A stretch of 64,000 bases of DNA from an uncultured Mucilaginibacter sp. (GTDB lineage: Bacteria > Bacteroidota > Bacteroidia > Sphingobacteriales > Sphingobacteriaceae), in assembly GCA_903891475.1 (NCBI GenBank), contig CAITEP010000010.1, forward strand, positions 62,001 through 126,000, in the 5' to 3' direction. Under the pieces are notes generated by a model. It worked only from the letters and a program-made list of their open reading frames with translations, made no database searches and was not told where the DNA came from. The translations under genes were made by a program, and so were the position numbers. Position 1 is the first letter of the stretch. The number at the start of each line of letters is the position of its first letter. Positions 28,191 to 36,468 of this stretch are shown in pieces.

Positions 28191-28565
28191 TTACCTAAAC
28201 TCTCCCAAGTGCCATAATATGCCTGATGGGTCGTGCAGAAAGAATTCTCGGCCCCAGTCGAGGGTTATAATGGGTTTTAGTACCACTCCTGGGTATTTTG
28301 CGGGAAGGTTTAATGCCAATAATTGGTGGTAGTAGGCTTCCAGGTTGCTGATCTCTAAAAAAACCATGGTATTGTCTATCCAGTCTTTTACGTAGGCCTT
28401 TTGCAGATAAAACGCGACGCTTTCTGTTTTAAAGAGGCTCATATTGTGTGAAATTTCAATTTCTTCAAAGCCAAGGTCGCAGTAGAAATTTTTTGAAATT
28501 TCGTAATTTTTGGCCCCAATAAAAGGGCGTATGGTTTTAATTGCTGGAACCATTGTGTTAATCAA
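28191..28565 (-). CDS. VOC (glyoxalase/bleomycin-resistance) family protein
   Basis: A 124-residue protein with the paired beta-alpha-beta-beta-beta modules of the vicinal oxygen chelate fold: IRPFIGAKNYEISKNFYCDL at the N-terminal module and WGREFFLHDPSGILWHLGEF at the C-terminus, where the metal-ligand-like histidine/glutamate positions lie. Small stand-alone members include bleomycin-binding proteins and many of unknown activity. It is convergent with yifB and has no linked partner, so function is open. Confidence 0.8.
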   Translation of the reverse strand: MINTMVPAIKTIRPFIGAKNYEISKNFYCDLGFEEIEISHNMSLFKTESVAFYLQKAYVKDWIDNTMVFLEISNLEAYYHQLLALNLPAKYPGVVLKPIITLDWGREFFLHDPSGILWHLGEFR

Positions 28566-28762
28566 ATTAATAGGTAATCTAAAGTAAATTTTGTAAGCAT
28601 CTAAACAATAAAGTTAACAGAATTTCGCTTCGTATAAGTTAAGCAAGGTCATTATTTAATAAAAGCTAGTATGGGTGCAACAAGCGTAAAATTTTAGTTA
28701 CTTAAAAACATTCTTTACTCTTTTTACTTATAACGTTTTAATTTTAACTTCTTGAAAGTAAT

Positions 28763-28894
28763 ATGAAACATAGTATAAATAAAACACAAGACCAAATATT
28801 TGATAGAGAAAACCTGATTGATCTAATTTTAGGCATAGTGGCTTTCTTAATGGGCGCTACTTTTTTTATTTATATAGCTCAAGTTCCCTTTTAG
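28763..28894 (+). CDS. Small putative membrane protein (43 residues)
   Basis: ATG at 28763 opens a 43-codon frame ending in TAG at 28892. The first 19 residues are polar and charged (MKHSINKTQDQIFDRENLID) and the rest forms one membrane helix (LILGIVAFLMGATFFIYIA) ending in QVPF. This polar-then-hydrophobic design is protein-like, not random. There is only a weak A/G-rich sequence (GAAAG) ahead of the start. It has no recognised family. It sits alone in the 438-bp gap before the membrane protein at 29004; the rest of that gap shows nothing convincing. Confidence 0.45.
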   Translation: MKHSINKTQDQIFDRENLIDLILGIVAFLMGATFFIYIAQVPF

Positions 28895-29003
28895 AATACT
28901 CCATTAGCTTTCATATTTTAAAAATGCTATTCCCTGTATAATTTGTTTGGGTATATGCTGTCTGTTTCAATATCTTTACTGCTAATAAGTTCATCTGTTT
29001 ACA

Positions 29004-29792
29004 ATGGGAACTTATTCCAGACAATTTATGCTTACCTTCTTCCAACAACTTGCATACCGAAACGAGGCGCTTTATATTTTTGGAATGGGCAACCTTGCCT
29101 CTGCCTTGCTCTATATTTTATTTGCTGCTTTATTAAAAACCAAGATATTAGGAGTAAACGCTTGGATAAAACCATTAAAGTTTGCCTTATCAATAGGTAT
29201 ATTTTCCTTAACAATGGCTTGGTTTACTTACGAATTGCACTTGCCAGCAACTATCAACCTATACAACTGGGCGGTAATTGTGCTTTTAGGATTTGAAAAT
29301 TGTTACATTGGTGTTCAGGCCGCTAGGGGGCAATTGTCGCATTTTAACCAAAGTAGCCCATTTTATGCCTTCATGTTTGTGCTAATGGGTTTAGCCGCCG
29401 CCCTAACTACCTTATATACAGGTTACATTGGCTTATTATTTATAACTACCGATTTTCCACATTTGCCTGCCTATTATTTATTGGCTATTCGCTTAGGCAT
29501 TTTACTGTTCGTAGTATTTTCATTTCAAGGTGGTGCTATGGGTGCCAGATTAAGGCATACCATTGGCGGCGAGGATGGCGGGCCTGGCCTACCCTTACTA
29601 AATTGGAGCACCAAATATGGCGATTTACGTATAGCCCATTTTATAGGCATGCATGCCTTGCAAGTCCTACCGCTATTGTCGTTTTATGTTTTCAAGAATA
29701 CAGTAATAACAGCCATTGCTGGCTTATTATATGGTTTACTGGCTATGTATACTTTGGTTAGGGCTTTGAAGGGGAAACCTTTGTTCGCTTAA
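29004..29792 (+). CDS. Uncharacterised multi-pass membrane protein
   Basis: A 262-residue protein with about seven predicted membrane helices (near residues 25-45, 55-75, 83-100, 120-145, 160-178, 205-225, 230-252). The loop MGARLRHTIGGEDGGPGLPLLNWSTKYGD before helix 6 is the most distinctive polar segment and is followed by histidines (RIAHFIGMHALQVLP), which could bind heme or metal. I know similar uncharacterised proteins in Bacteroidota but no function. Start could also be Met9. Not in an evident operon. Confidence 0.7.
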   Translation: MGTYSRQFMLTFFQQLAYRNEALYIFGMGNLASALLYILFAALLKTKILGVNAWIKPLKFALSIGIFSLTMAWFTYELHLPATINLYNWAVIVLLGFENCYIGVQAARGQLSHFNQSSPFYAFMFVLMGLAAALTTLYTGYIGLLFITTDFPHLPAYYLLAIRLGILLFVVFSFQGGAMGARLRHTIGGEDGGPGLPLLNWSTKYGDLRIAHFIGMHALQVLPLLSFYVFKNTVITAIAGLLYGLLAMYTLVRALKGKPLFA

Positions 29793-29955
29793 TTCTATAG
29801 TAACTTCCGCTGTTTAATACCTTGCATTTCCATATTAACAAGCATTTTATTTGGGGTTTATTATAAATTTTATACTTTTCGATATTAAAATACATTTGGT
29901 AGTGGTTTTGTTAAGCAAACATACCCCTACCTACAAAAAATAAAAATTTACCATT

Positions 29956-30213
29956 ATGGCAGCTTGCACTTTTACTTTACCTATTACCATACCTGTTACT
30001 GATTTGGTTAAAACCCTGCAATCAAAAATTGAAGGGCAAGGCGGAAAATTTACCGGTACCGAAACTGATGGTACTTTTGGCATCAGCTTAATGGGTAGCA
30101 CCATTAGCGGAAGTTATAACATTAATGGCGCGCAAATAACAATAGTAATTAACGAAAAACCTTTTTTTATAGGCTGCGAGCAAATTAAGGGCTATTTGCT
30201 GAGCAATTTATAA
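29956..30213 (+). CDS. Small protein of unknown function
   Basis: An 85-residue soluble protein (MAACTFTLPITIPVTDLV...) with an N-terminal helix after the first strand and then four alternating beta strands (GKFTGTETDGTFGISLM, STISGSYNINGAQITIVI). The pattern resembles small SRPBCC- or polyhydroxyalkanoate-system-like beta proteins, which is a structural impression only. It is monocistronic and ends just before a strong hairpin. Confidence 0.65.
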   Translation: MAACTFTLPITIPVTDLVKTLQSKIEGQGGKFTGTETDGTFGISLMGSTISGSYNINGAQITIVINEKPFFIGCEQIKGYLLSNL

Positions 30214-30218
30214 ATAGC

Positions 30219-30256
30219 GCGGCACTAGCCACTCATATGATGAATGGTAGTGCCGC
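30219..30256. terminator. Long hairpin between convergent genes
   Basis: GCGGCACTA at 30219-30227 pairs with TAGTGCCGC at 30248-30256, and the interior continues as an almost perfect stem (CCACTCAT with ATGAATGG) around a 3-nt loop. It begins 5 nt after the stop of the 85-residue gene and lies between it and a convergent gene. The T-run is missing, so it may stabilise a 3' end rather than act as a classic intrinsic terminator. Confidence 0.55.
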
Positions 30257-30341
30257 ATTTACCAATCAAATACCGTTAAGTAAATGAAGGTAAATTGAAC
30301 CGGACAAGGTTAGGTATCAGTTTCGCTATAGGCTTTTTTGC

Positions 30342-30608
30342 TTAAATGGTTTGCTTTTTGTTGTTGGTCCACACCCGTATCAACATCCACACTATAATTA
30401 CCAAACCGCTTAGGTATGCATAATCAATAACAGCACTTGCCGTGCCATGTGTTTTTAAAACAGCATAGGCATTATCATCATCTACCTGGTTGGGGGCTAC
30501 TTTGCTTGCGTATTGCATTTCCATTATATATAAGCCCAATTTTTGAGCACCTGTCCATACGGCGGCTATGAGCAGCCAAAGCAGGGTTTTTATTCCTTTA
30601 TTTTTCAT
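30342..30608 (-). CDS. Small two-helix membrane protein
   Basis: A protein of 88 residues from ATG 30608 with an N-terminal membrane helix (GIKTLLWLLIAAVWTGAQKLG) and a C-terminal one (YLSGLVIIVWMLIRVW). Between them is a polar loop with MEMQYASKVAPNQVDDDNAY. The start overlaps the end of the upstream SPFH lipoprotein gene by 11 nt, so the two are probably translated together. No family name is recognised. An upstream in-frame start would add nine lysine-rich residues but lies within the upstream gene. Confidence 0.7.
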   Translation of the reverse strand: MKNKGIKTLLWLLIAAVWTGAQKLGLYIMEMQYASKVAPNQVDDDNAYAVLKTHGTASAVIDYAYLSGLVIIVWMLIRVWTNNKKQTI

Positions 30609-31560
30609 TTTGTTTTTTGATTTTTGAAGAAGCATTCAAATTTTTAGCACCATATAAATCCATCAGACTCATACCGGGCGACATCACCAAGGTTTCGGGC
30701 CAGGTAAGTTTGCCATTTTTAATAGCCTCGGCCAAAGCATTCATCATATTCACCTCGGCATCCAGGTTTTTTTGCGATTTAATGGCCTCACTGGCTTTGG
30801 CATATTGTTCGGCTGCCATTACCTCGTTTTTAGCGGCATCGTTTTTCTTTTCGGCAATAAATTGCGAATTAATGGCTGTTTGAATCTCTGCATCGGTATA
30901 GGTAAATTCTCCGGCTGCCCCTATATTGTCTATCCGAATCCCACGTGAAGCAAAAAATTCAGTTGTTTTGGTCTTCATCAAATCAAAAACCTCTTTGCGT
31001 TGGCGTTGACAGGCGGTAAGGTCGCGCTGACCGAACTCGCGGGTCAGGATATCCTGAACAAAGGAGCGCACATTGTTATCAACAGCTGCTGCCAACGATT
31101 TACCGCCATACCAGTATAAAAACTTAGAGGCGTCCTCTTCGGGTATCGAAGCTGTACAGGTAATGCCTACTGTAAAACCTATCGAGTTGCTCGATTCCAC
31201 ATTAATTTGCTGGTTCTCGCTACTAGTGCCAGTATTGGTTGATTTTGTCCACTCACGGGTAACCGGCGAACGATCAACCTTAATGACTACTACCGATGGT
31301 ATCCATTCACCATCATTTTCGCTTCTACCTGTTTGGTGCCACATGGTAGGTGTATAAATACGTTTGGTGGCTACCTTTTTTTGTTCCAAGTACTCTACCG
31401 ATTTTAGCTGCTTTTGGTCGCTTCGGGTACCTTGTTCCAATGGTATTACAAAGGCTGTTTCATTTGGGTTAATGTCAATGTACTTTTCTTCATGGTAAGG
31501 CCTAAAATTACAGGCACTTGCTAAAGCAATTATTGTAACTGCTAAACTTACTTTTTTCAT
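30598..31560 (-). CDS. SPFH/band-7-like lipoprotein
   Basis: A 320-residue protein with a lipoprotein signal peptide (lipobox ALASAC, Cys17) followed by an SPFH/band-7-like domain (about residues 35-220) and a long helical C-terminal region rich in Ala, Glu and Lys (about 225-290: EKKNDAAKNEVMAAEQYAKA). That helix resembles the coiled-coil of stomatin/prohibitin-type proteins that oligomerise at membranes. A lipid anchor instead of a transmembrane helix is unusual for the superfamily. It is coupled with the small two-helix membrane protein downstream. Confidence 0.78.
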   Translation of the reverse strand: MKKVSLAVTIIALASACNFRPYHEEKYIDINPNETAFVIPLEQGTRSDQKQLKSVEYLEQKKVATKRIYTPTMWHQTGRSENDGEWIPSVVVIKVDRSPVTREWTKSTNTGTSSENQQINVESSNSIGFTVGITCTASIPEEDASKFLYWYGGKSLAAAVDNNVRSFVQDILTREFGQRDLTACQRQRKEVFDLMKTKTTEFFASRGIRIDNIGAAGEFTYTDAEIQTAINSQFIAEKKNDAAKNEVMAAEQYAKASEAIKSQKNLDAEVNMMNALAEAIKNGKLTWPETLVMSPGMSLMDLYGAKNLNASSKIKKQNEK

Positions 31561-31860
31561 GTTATTTATTTTATTAGTCTTAAAAAAACAATGTTTTTAT
31601 ATTTAGATTCAGTCCAAATAAAAATATTACAGATTTTAGGCAAATTATTTTTAGAGATGAAAGCATTGACACGAAAAACAGATTAAATAAGAATTTATTA
31701 ATTAATTCATTTGCAACTCAATTGCTTTTGTAGTGTGTTAATGAACAGGTGATTACACAGGCTATTTTTCATTCGCCTAACAAAAAATTTTACAACTTAT
31801 TTACCTTAATATCGTTGTTATTTTAGTTATGATAGTTCATTTTTGCATCAAATTTCAACC

Positions 31861-34299
31861 ATGAGGGTACTTTTACTTTTTATATTCATTACAGTGCCAA
31901 CCTTTTTATGGGCACAAAGCGGGACAATATCAGGAGCGGTAACCGACAAAAACACGCAAAAACCTGTAGAAGGCGCCAGTGTTGTTTTTGTAAACACCAC
32001 AAATACAGGCACTAAAACAGATTCGACCGGGAAGTTTAGGTTAGTGAATATTCCAACTGGTAGTTACCAGGTAAAAGTGAGCTGTATAGGCTTTGTGGAT
32101 GAAAACCTTTTTAACGTAATCATTACCTCGGGTAATGAAAATACACTGGCTATCAGTTTGATCCCTGCTGAGGCGCAAGCATTAAAGGAAGTAAAAATAT
32201 CGGGCAGTAAATCGGCAAGGGTGGCTACTTTAAGTACCCCACTATCGGTACAGCGGCTCACTTCCGAAGAAATAAAGAGTAACCCCGGGGGTAATTTTGA
32301 TATTTCGAGGGTGATACAAACCTTGCCTGGGGTAAGTGGTACCGATGGCAGCAGCGGTGGTTTCAGGAATGATATTATTATTAGGGGTGGCTCACCAAAC
32401 GAGAATGTTTTTTATTTGGATGGGATAGAAGTGCCTGTTATTAACCACTTTAGCACGCAGGGCAGTGGTGGCGGTCCGGCTGGTATCCTCAATGTTTCAT
32501 TCATTCAGGATGTTAAGTTGAGTACTTCGGCTTTTGACGCGCGATATGATAATGCCTTAAGCTCGGTTTTTCAATTCACCCAAAAAGAGGGTAACCCCAA
32601 TCATTATCAAGGGAATATCCGCTTAAGCGCCTCCGAGATAGCGGGTACGGTGGAAGGTCCGATTGATGATAAAACTACTTTTTTGGCTTCCATAAGGCGG
32701 TCGTACCTGCAATTGCTTTTTTCGTTGATTGATTTGCCAATCAGACCAAACTATTGGGATTTTCAAACCAAAATAACCCATAAATTCAACAAAAACACAA
32801 CGTTAAATTTTATAGGCATTGGTGCCATTGATGAGTTTAGTTTTGGCTCCATCAAAAACGCCACCCCCGAAAAGCTGTATACTTTGGCCAATACCCCAAA
32901 CATCAACCAAAACAACTATACGGTTGGCTTAAGCTTAAGGCATTCATTAAACCATGGGTTTTTTAATATGGCTTTGAGCCGCAACGTGCTGAACAATAAA
33001 ATTGACAAGTACGATGATAACCAAAGCAATGACCCCAACAAATTAAGGTTGAACATCAATTCGCAAGAGGCTGAAAATAAGCTTAGAATCGATTTTAATT
33101 TTTTTAACCATGGTTGGCAATGGGCCTATGGCGCATCCGCACAATTCGAGCAATTTACCAATAATTATTTCCAACGTTTTAGGGCGCAACTCACTGATAA
33201 TAATGGCAATATCATACAACCGGCTATTGTTTTCAACTCCAATACAGGGCTCGATTTCTTTAAATTCGGCGCATTCGTGCAAGTTGGTAAACGCTTGTTT
33301 AACAACAAATTAGGCTTGAACTTTGGTATACGAACCGACCAAAACACTTTCACTACCGATGGTTTAAATCCGGCGAATAGTCTTTCACCAAGGTTCTCGG
33401 TATCGTATGCCTTATCAAACGAGTGGAACCTGAATGCCTCTGTTGGCACTTATTATAAAACACCTGTTTACACTGTTTTGGGCTACACCGACCAAAATGG
33501 CAATTATGTAAATAAAGGGAATAAGCTTACGCGAGCCGACCATTACGTTGCCGGTCTAGAATATATACCACGCCCTTCTACCCGATTTACCTTAGAGGTT
33601 TTTGATAAATACTATAGCAATTATCCGGTTTCGGTACGCGATGGCATTTCGCTGGCGAATGAGGGTGGCGATTTTACAACGCTTGGTAATGAGGCTATTG
33701 CCAGCATTGGTAAAGGACATGCCTATGGCATGGAGTTTTTTGCCCAACAAAAACTGACCGACAGGTTTTTTGGCGTTTTATCATACACCCTATTCAACAG
33801 TACCTTTAGCGGGGTTAATGGTAAACAGGTACCGTCTGCTTGGGATAATCAGCAATTGGTTTCATTCACTTTTGGCTATAAACTACCTCGAAATTATGAG
33901 TTTGGCTTAAAATTCAGGTACCAGGGTGGCGCGCCCTATACCCCATTTGATGCCAATGCCTCCAAGGCAAATTACCTGACTACCGGGGCTGGCGTATTGG
34001 ACTATAGTCAGCTAAATACGCTAAGGTTATCGGCCTTTAACGCTTCCGATTTGCGGATAGATAAAAAATGGAACTTCAAGAAACGCACGCTCGATTTGTA
34101 TTTGGATGTTACCAATTGGTACAATGCAAAACAGCCCGCCTATCCGGAATACACCTTTGAGCGAAATGCTACCAACACCGCTTTTGTAACTACCGATAAC
34201 AAGACCATACAGCAAAACGGAGCAAACGCGATTCCATTTTTATTGAATAACGATAGCGGCAGCGTTTTACCAACCATTGGCTTTATTTATGAGTTTTAA
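31861..34299 (+). CDS. TonB-dependent outer-membrane receptor
   Basis: An 812-residue receptor (from ATG 31861). It has a signal peptide ending near WAQ, a carboxypeptidase-regulatory-like beta-sandwich (about 20-105: SGAVTDKNTQKPVEGASVVF), a plug domain with the typical SRVIQTLPGVSGTDG and NDIIIRGGSPNENVFYLDGIEVP, and a long beta barrel that ends in GFIYEF. Terminal aromatic Phe is usual for outer-membrane insertion. No SusD partner or hydrolase adjoins it, so the ligand cannot be inferred. A TTG at 31843 is a weaker alternative start. Confidence 0.93.
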   Translation: MRVLLLFIFITVPTFLWAQSGTISGAVTDKNTQKPVEGASVVFVNTTNTGTKTDSTGKFRLVNIPTGSYQVKVSCIGFVDENLFNVIITSGNENTLAISLIPAEAQALKEVKISGSKSARVATLSTPLSVQRLTSEEIKSNPGGNFDISRVIQTLPGVSGTDGSSGGFRNDIIIRGGSPNENVFYLDGIEVPVINHFSTQGSGGGPAGILNVSFIQDVKLSTSAFDARYDNALSSVFQFTQKEGNPNHYQGNIRLSASEIAGTVEGPIDDKTTFLASIRRSYLQLLFSLIDLPIRPNYWDFQTKITHKFNKNTTLNFIGIGAIDEFSFGSIKNATPEKLYTLANTPNINQNNYTVGLSLRHSLNHGFFNMALSRNVLNNKIDKYDDNQSNDPNKLRLNINSQEAENKLRIDFNFFNHGWQWAYGASAQFEQFTNNYFQRFRAQLTDNNGNIIQPAIVFNSNTGLDFFKFGAFVQVGKRLFNNKLGLNFGIRTDQNTFTTDGLNPANSLSPRFSVSYALSNEWNLNASVGTYYKTPVYTVLGYTDQNGNYVNKGNKLTRADHYVAGLEYIPRPSTRFTLEVFDKYYSNYPVSVRDGISLANEGGDFTTLGNEAIASIGKGHAYGMEFFAQQKLTDRFFGVLSYTLFNSTFSGVNGKQVPSAWDNQQLVSFTFGYKLPRNYEFGLKFRYQGGAPYTPFDANASKANYLTTGAGVLDYSQLNTLRLSAFNASDLRIDKKWNFKKRTLDLYLDVTNWYNAKQPAYPEYTFERNATNTAFVTTDNKTIQQNGANAIPFLLNNDSGSVLPTIGFIYEF

Positions 34300-34784
34300 A
34301 ATAAATAGCGTTTGAGCAATAAAATCCGTTTTTAAGAAATTCGATTTTAGGGCTTTTGCGCGATTTAATTTGGCGGAACTTAATAAGATAAGCAATGGCG
34401 GGTTAAAATTAATTTAACGAGCGTTTAAACGGTATTTAAACGGTTTAAAAATAAAGGAATAACCACCGAGGAAATAAACAAGATTGATTTAGGTTGAATT
34501 AAACCAAATGATGTATTACTAAGAATTTAGACCATTTTTTGATTAAATACCCTGGCCTTTGTATAATAAATCATTTAAATTTTAGTGCCTGCCTATTGCA
34601 GTCTACCCGTTACCTACTAGTTTATTATATTAAAAATTGGGTATGGTTTATTAACCTTAAAATGGTTAAAGGGTAGCACGGCAAAGCCGCGCAAAGTGGC
34701 TTTTTTTATTAGGCTACAAAGGTTTAATCCCTACGGGATTTTTAATATTAGGTCAATAGGGTAGAAAAAAGACTTTTCCACCCT
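34300..34784. other. Non-coding stretch with terminator-like and small palindromic elements
   Basis: No convincing gene. A T-tailed stem AAAGCC/GGCTTT lies at 34683-34707 and could end the receptor transcript, although it is about 380 nt past the stop. A small palindrome AATCCC-TAC-GGGATT is at 34726-34740. Short repeats of TTTAAACGG occur near 34425-34450. The remainder is AT-rich and featureless. Confidence 0.6.
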
Positions 34785-35084
34785 AAGTCTGTGTCTTCAG
34801 GGACATTTGAAAATCTCCCAACCGATGTCTGTTTCTTCACAGACATTAGAAAATCAGGGTAGGTGTTGTTTGTGAGGACACAAACAACGGGGGAAATAGG
34901 AATTATTGTGAAATATAAATCATGGAAGCTGTTGTCTGAGAGGACACAAACAACGGATGTGAGTGACAAACGACGGGGGAGGAGATTAAGGACAACCTCA
35001 CCCAATGTCTGTGTCTTCACAGACATTTGAAATTCTTATCCTATAAAAAAAAGTATGGTCGTCGTCTGTGAGGACACAGACAAC
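34785..35084. repeat. Cluster of six small hairpin repeats (REP-like), two alternating types
   Basis: Six 23-24-nt imperfect or perfect palindromes lie at 34785-34807, 34824-34847, 34865-34888, 34931-34954, 35004-35027 and 35061-35084. Type 1 has arm AATGTCTGTG, loop TCTT and arm CACAGACATT (copies 1, 2, 5; copy 5 perfect). Type 2 has arm GTTGTCTGTG or GTTGTTTGTG, loop AGGA and the matching arm (copies 3, 4, 6; copy 3 perfect). Both share the core GTCTGTG/CACAGAC. A half-copy (GTGACAAACGACGG) is near 34964. Spacers are unequal, so this is not CRISPR. Confidence 0.85.
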
Positions 35085-35110
35085 GGGTAGGAGAAAAAAT
35101 ACTACTATTA

Positions 35111-35605
35111 TTAGATAGCCTCTTCCAAACTAACACTTAGTCGGTTTTGCTTTATCAGCTTCAAAAACAAAAAAGTTATTAATCCGGTAACAATGCCCGC
35201 TAATATAGCCAAGGTAATGCTACCATATAAGTACTGTTCAAAGTTGTGACTTATAAATTGCCAGGAGAATGCATTTAATTGATTCGGAACTTTTCCTTTA
35301 ACATTCATATAAATCGACCCGGTTTTATAACTAAGAAATATGATTAGTGGAAACATGGGTGGAAAGCTGATATGTACAAATATGAGTACCAATACCTTAT
35401 TTAATTTTAAACCAATTGCGGTAAAAATGGCCACTATGGTTTGTAAACCCCAAATGGGTAATATGCCTATAAATACCCCTATAGCAGCAGAAAACGCTTT
35501 GGTTAAATCGGATTGGTTAGGATTATAAAGCTGACGAACAATTTTATGAAGTGTTTTTTTTGAAAACAAGTCTTTTAAAAATGCGCGCGATTTATTGATA
35601 TACAT
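35111..35605 (-). CDS. DUF2062 family membrane protein
   Basis: A 164-residue inner-membrane protein of the DUF2062 family. The conserved opening is a polar helix followed by the phrase AFSAAIGVFIGILPIWGLQT, then VLVLIFVHISFPPMFPLIIF, with three to four membrane helices in total (about 38-56, 65-95 and 128-150). Function is unknown; members are sometimes near or fused to glycosyltransferases. It is monocistronic, with the hairpin-repeat cluster 27 nt downstream of its stop. Confidence 0.85.
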   Translation of the reverse strand: MYINKSRAFLKDLFSKKTLHKIVRQLYNPNQSDLTKAFSAAIGVFIGILPIWGLQTIVAIFTAIGLKLNKVLVLIFVHISFPPMFPLIIFLSYKTGSIYMNVKGKVPNQLNAFSWQFISHNFEQYLYGSITLAILAGIVTGLITFLFLKLIKQNRLSVSLEEAI

Positions 35606-35675
35606 TGCTTATTTATTGCAAAAATAAGGTTGTGGTACTAACTAATGGCATTGAAAAAGTTAAATTTTTGTAAAT

Positions 35676-35699
35676 AAAAAAGGCACCCAATGGATGCCT
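35676..35699 (-). terminator. Intrinsic terminator of the Nif3/Zn-ribbon operon
   Basis: On the minus strand AGGCATCC pairs with GGGTGCCT around a 3-nt loop, followed by six Ts. It lies about 25 nt past the Zn-ribbon gene stop. Confidence 0.8.
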
Positions 35700-35724
35700 C
35701 TTATATACTAAATTAATAATTGGC

Positions 35725-36468
35725 TTAAACAGTTTCAGCTTCCATTGCCATTTGCTCATCCACCAAAATACGTCCGCAGTGTTCGCAAACGATGATTTTT
35801 TTGCGCTGACGAATATCTGATTGACGCTGTGGTGGGATTTGGTTAAAACAACCAGAGCATGAATCGCGCTGAATGGTTACTACCGCTAATCCGTTTTTGG
35901 CATTATTGCGCAAACGGTTATAAGCAACCAATAACCTTTCCTCTATATTTTTAGATGCCTTTTCGGCTAAAATATTAAGTTCGCTTTCTTCTTTTTCAGT
36001 TTCTGCGGTAATGGTGCCTAATTCGGCTTTTTTTGCTTCCAAATCGCTTTTGCGTGCTTCCAAATCGGCCAATGCTCTTTCGTACACTTGCGTTTTGGAG
36101 GCTATTTCAAAACCATACTCACGAATTTTTTTCTCACTAACCTGAATATCAAGACCTTGAATTTCAATTTCTTTCGAAATCGCTTCATATTCGCGGTTGT
36201 TTTTTACTTCGTTTAGTTGGCCTTCATATTTCTTTATGTTGGCCTGCGCTTCCTTTATCAGGTTTTTACGGGTAACTATATCATCCTCGAAATCGTCCAG
36301 CTCATTCTTAATTTTTTGAATCCGGGTTTCCAGCCCGGCTACATCATCCTCCAAATCAGCCACTTCCATAGGCAATTCACCTCTAACTTGGCGAATTTTA
36401 TCAACTTTGGTGTGGATAGTTTGTAGCTCGTATAAAGCTTTAAGCTTTTGTTCTACGGTTTGTTCCAT
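35725..36468 (-). CDS. Coiled-coil protein with C-terminal zinc ribbon
   Basis: A 247-residue protein: a long antiparallel coiled coil (about 15-180, rich in Glu, Lys, Leu) then a zinc ribbon with the cysteine pairs CSGC (in DSCSGCFNQIPPQ) and CEHC (in VCEHCGRI). It belongs to the family annotated as putative nucleic-acid-binding Zn-ribbon proteins (COG1579); homologues are linked to ribosome or RNA transactions but the role is not settled. Its ATG shares a base with the nif3 stop (TAATG), a coupling common in many phyla. Confidence 0.88.
   Translation of the reverse strand: MEQTVEQKLKALYELQTIHTKVDKIRQVRGELPMEVADLEDDVAGLETRIQKIKNELDDFEDDIVTRKNLIKEAQANIKKYEGQLNEVKNNREYEAISKEIEIQGLDIQVSEKKIREYGFEIASKTQVYERALADLEARKSDLEAKKAELGTITAETEKEESELNILAEKASKNIEERLLVAYNRLRNNAKNGLAVVTIQRDSCSGCFNQIPPQRQSDIRQRKKIIVCEHCGRILVDEQMAMEAETV

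Noticed and set aside
28943..29296. A 117-residue plus-strand frame overlapping the start of the membrane protein at 29004
   Set aside because: Mutually exclusive with the 262-residue frame, which continues as a coherent multi-helix protein; the shorter frame is an out-of-frame translation of it.
34748..35026. A 92-residue open frame with internal repeats (minus strand) across the palindrome cluster
   Set aside because: The repeated peptide words come directly from the palindromic DNA; no signal, ribosome site or protein-like composition supports a gene.
34785..35084. CRISPR array
   Set aside because: The repeats are hairpins of two types with unequal spacing of roughly 15 to 50 nt and no conserved spacer length; no cas genes are in the window.
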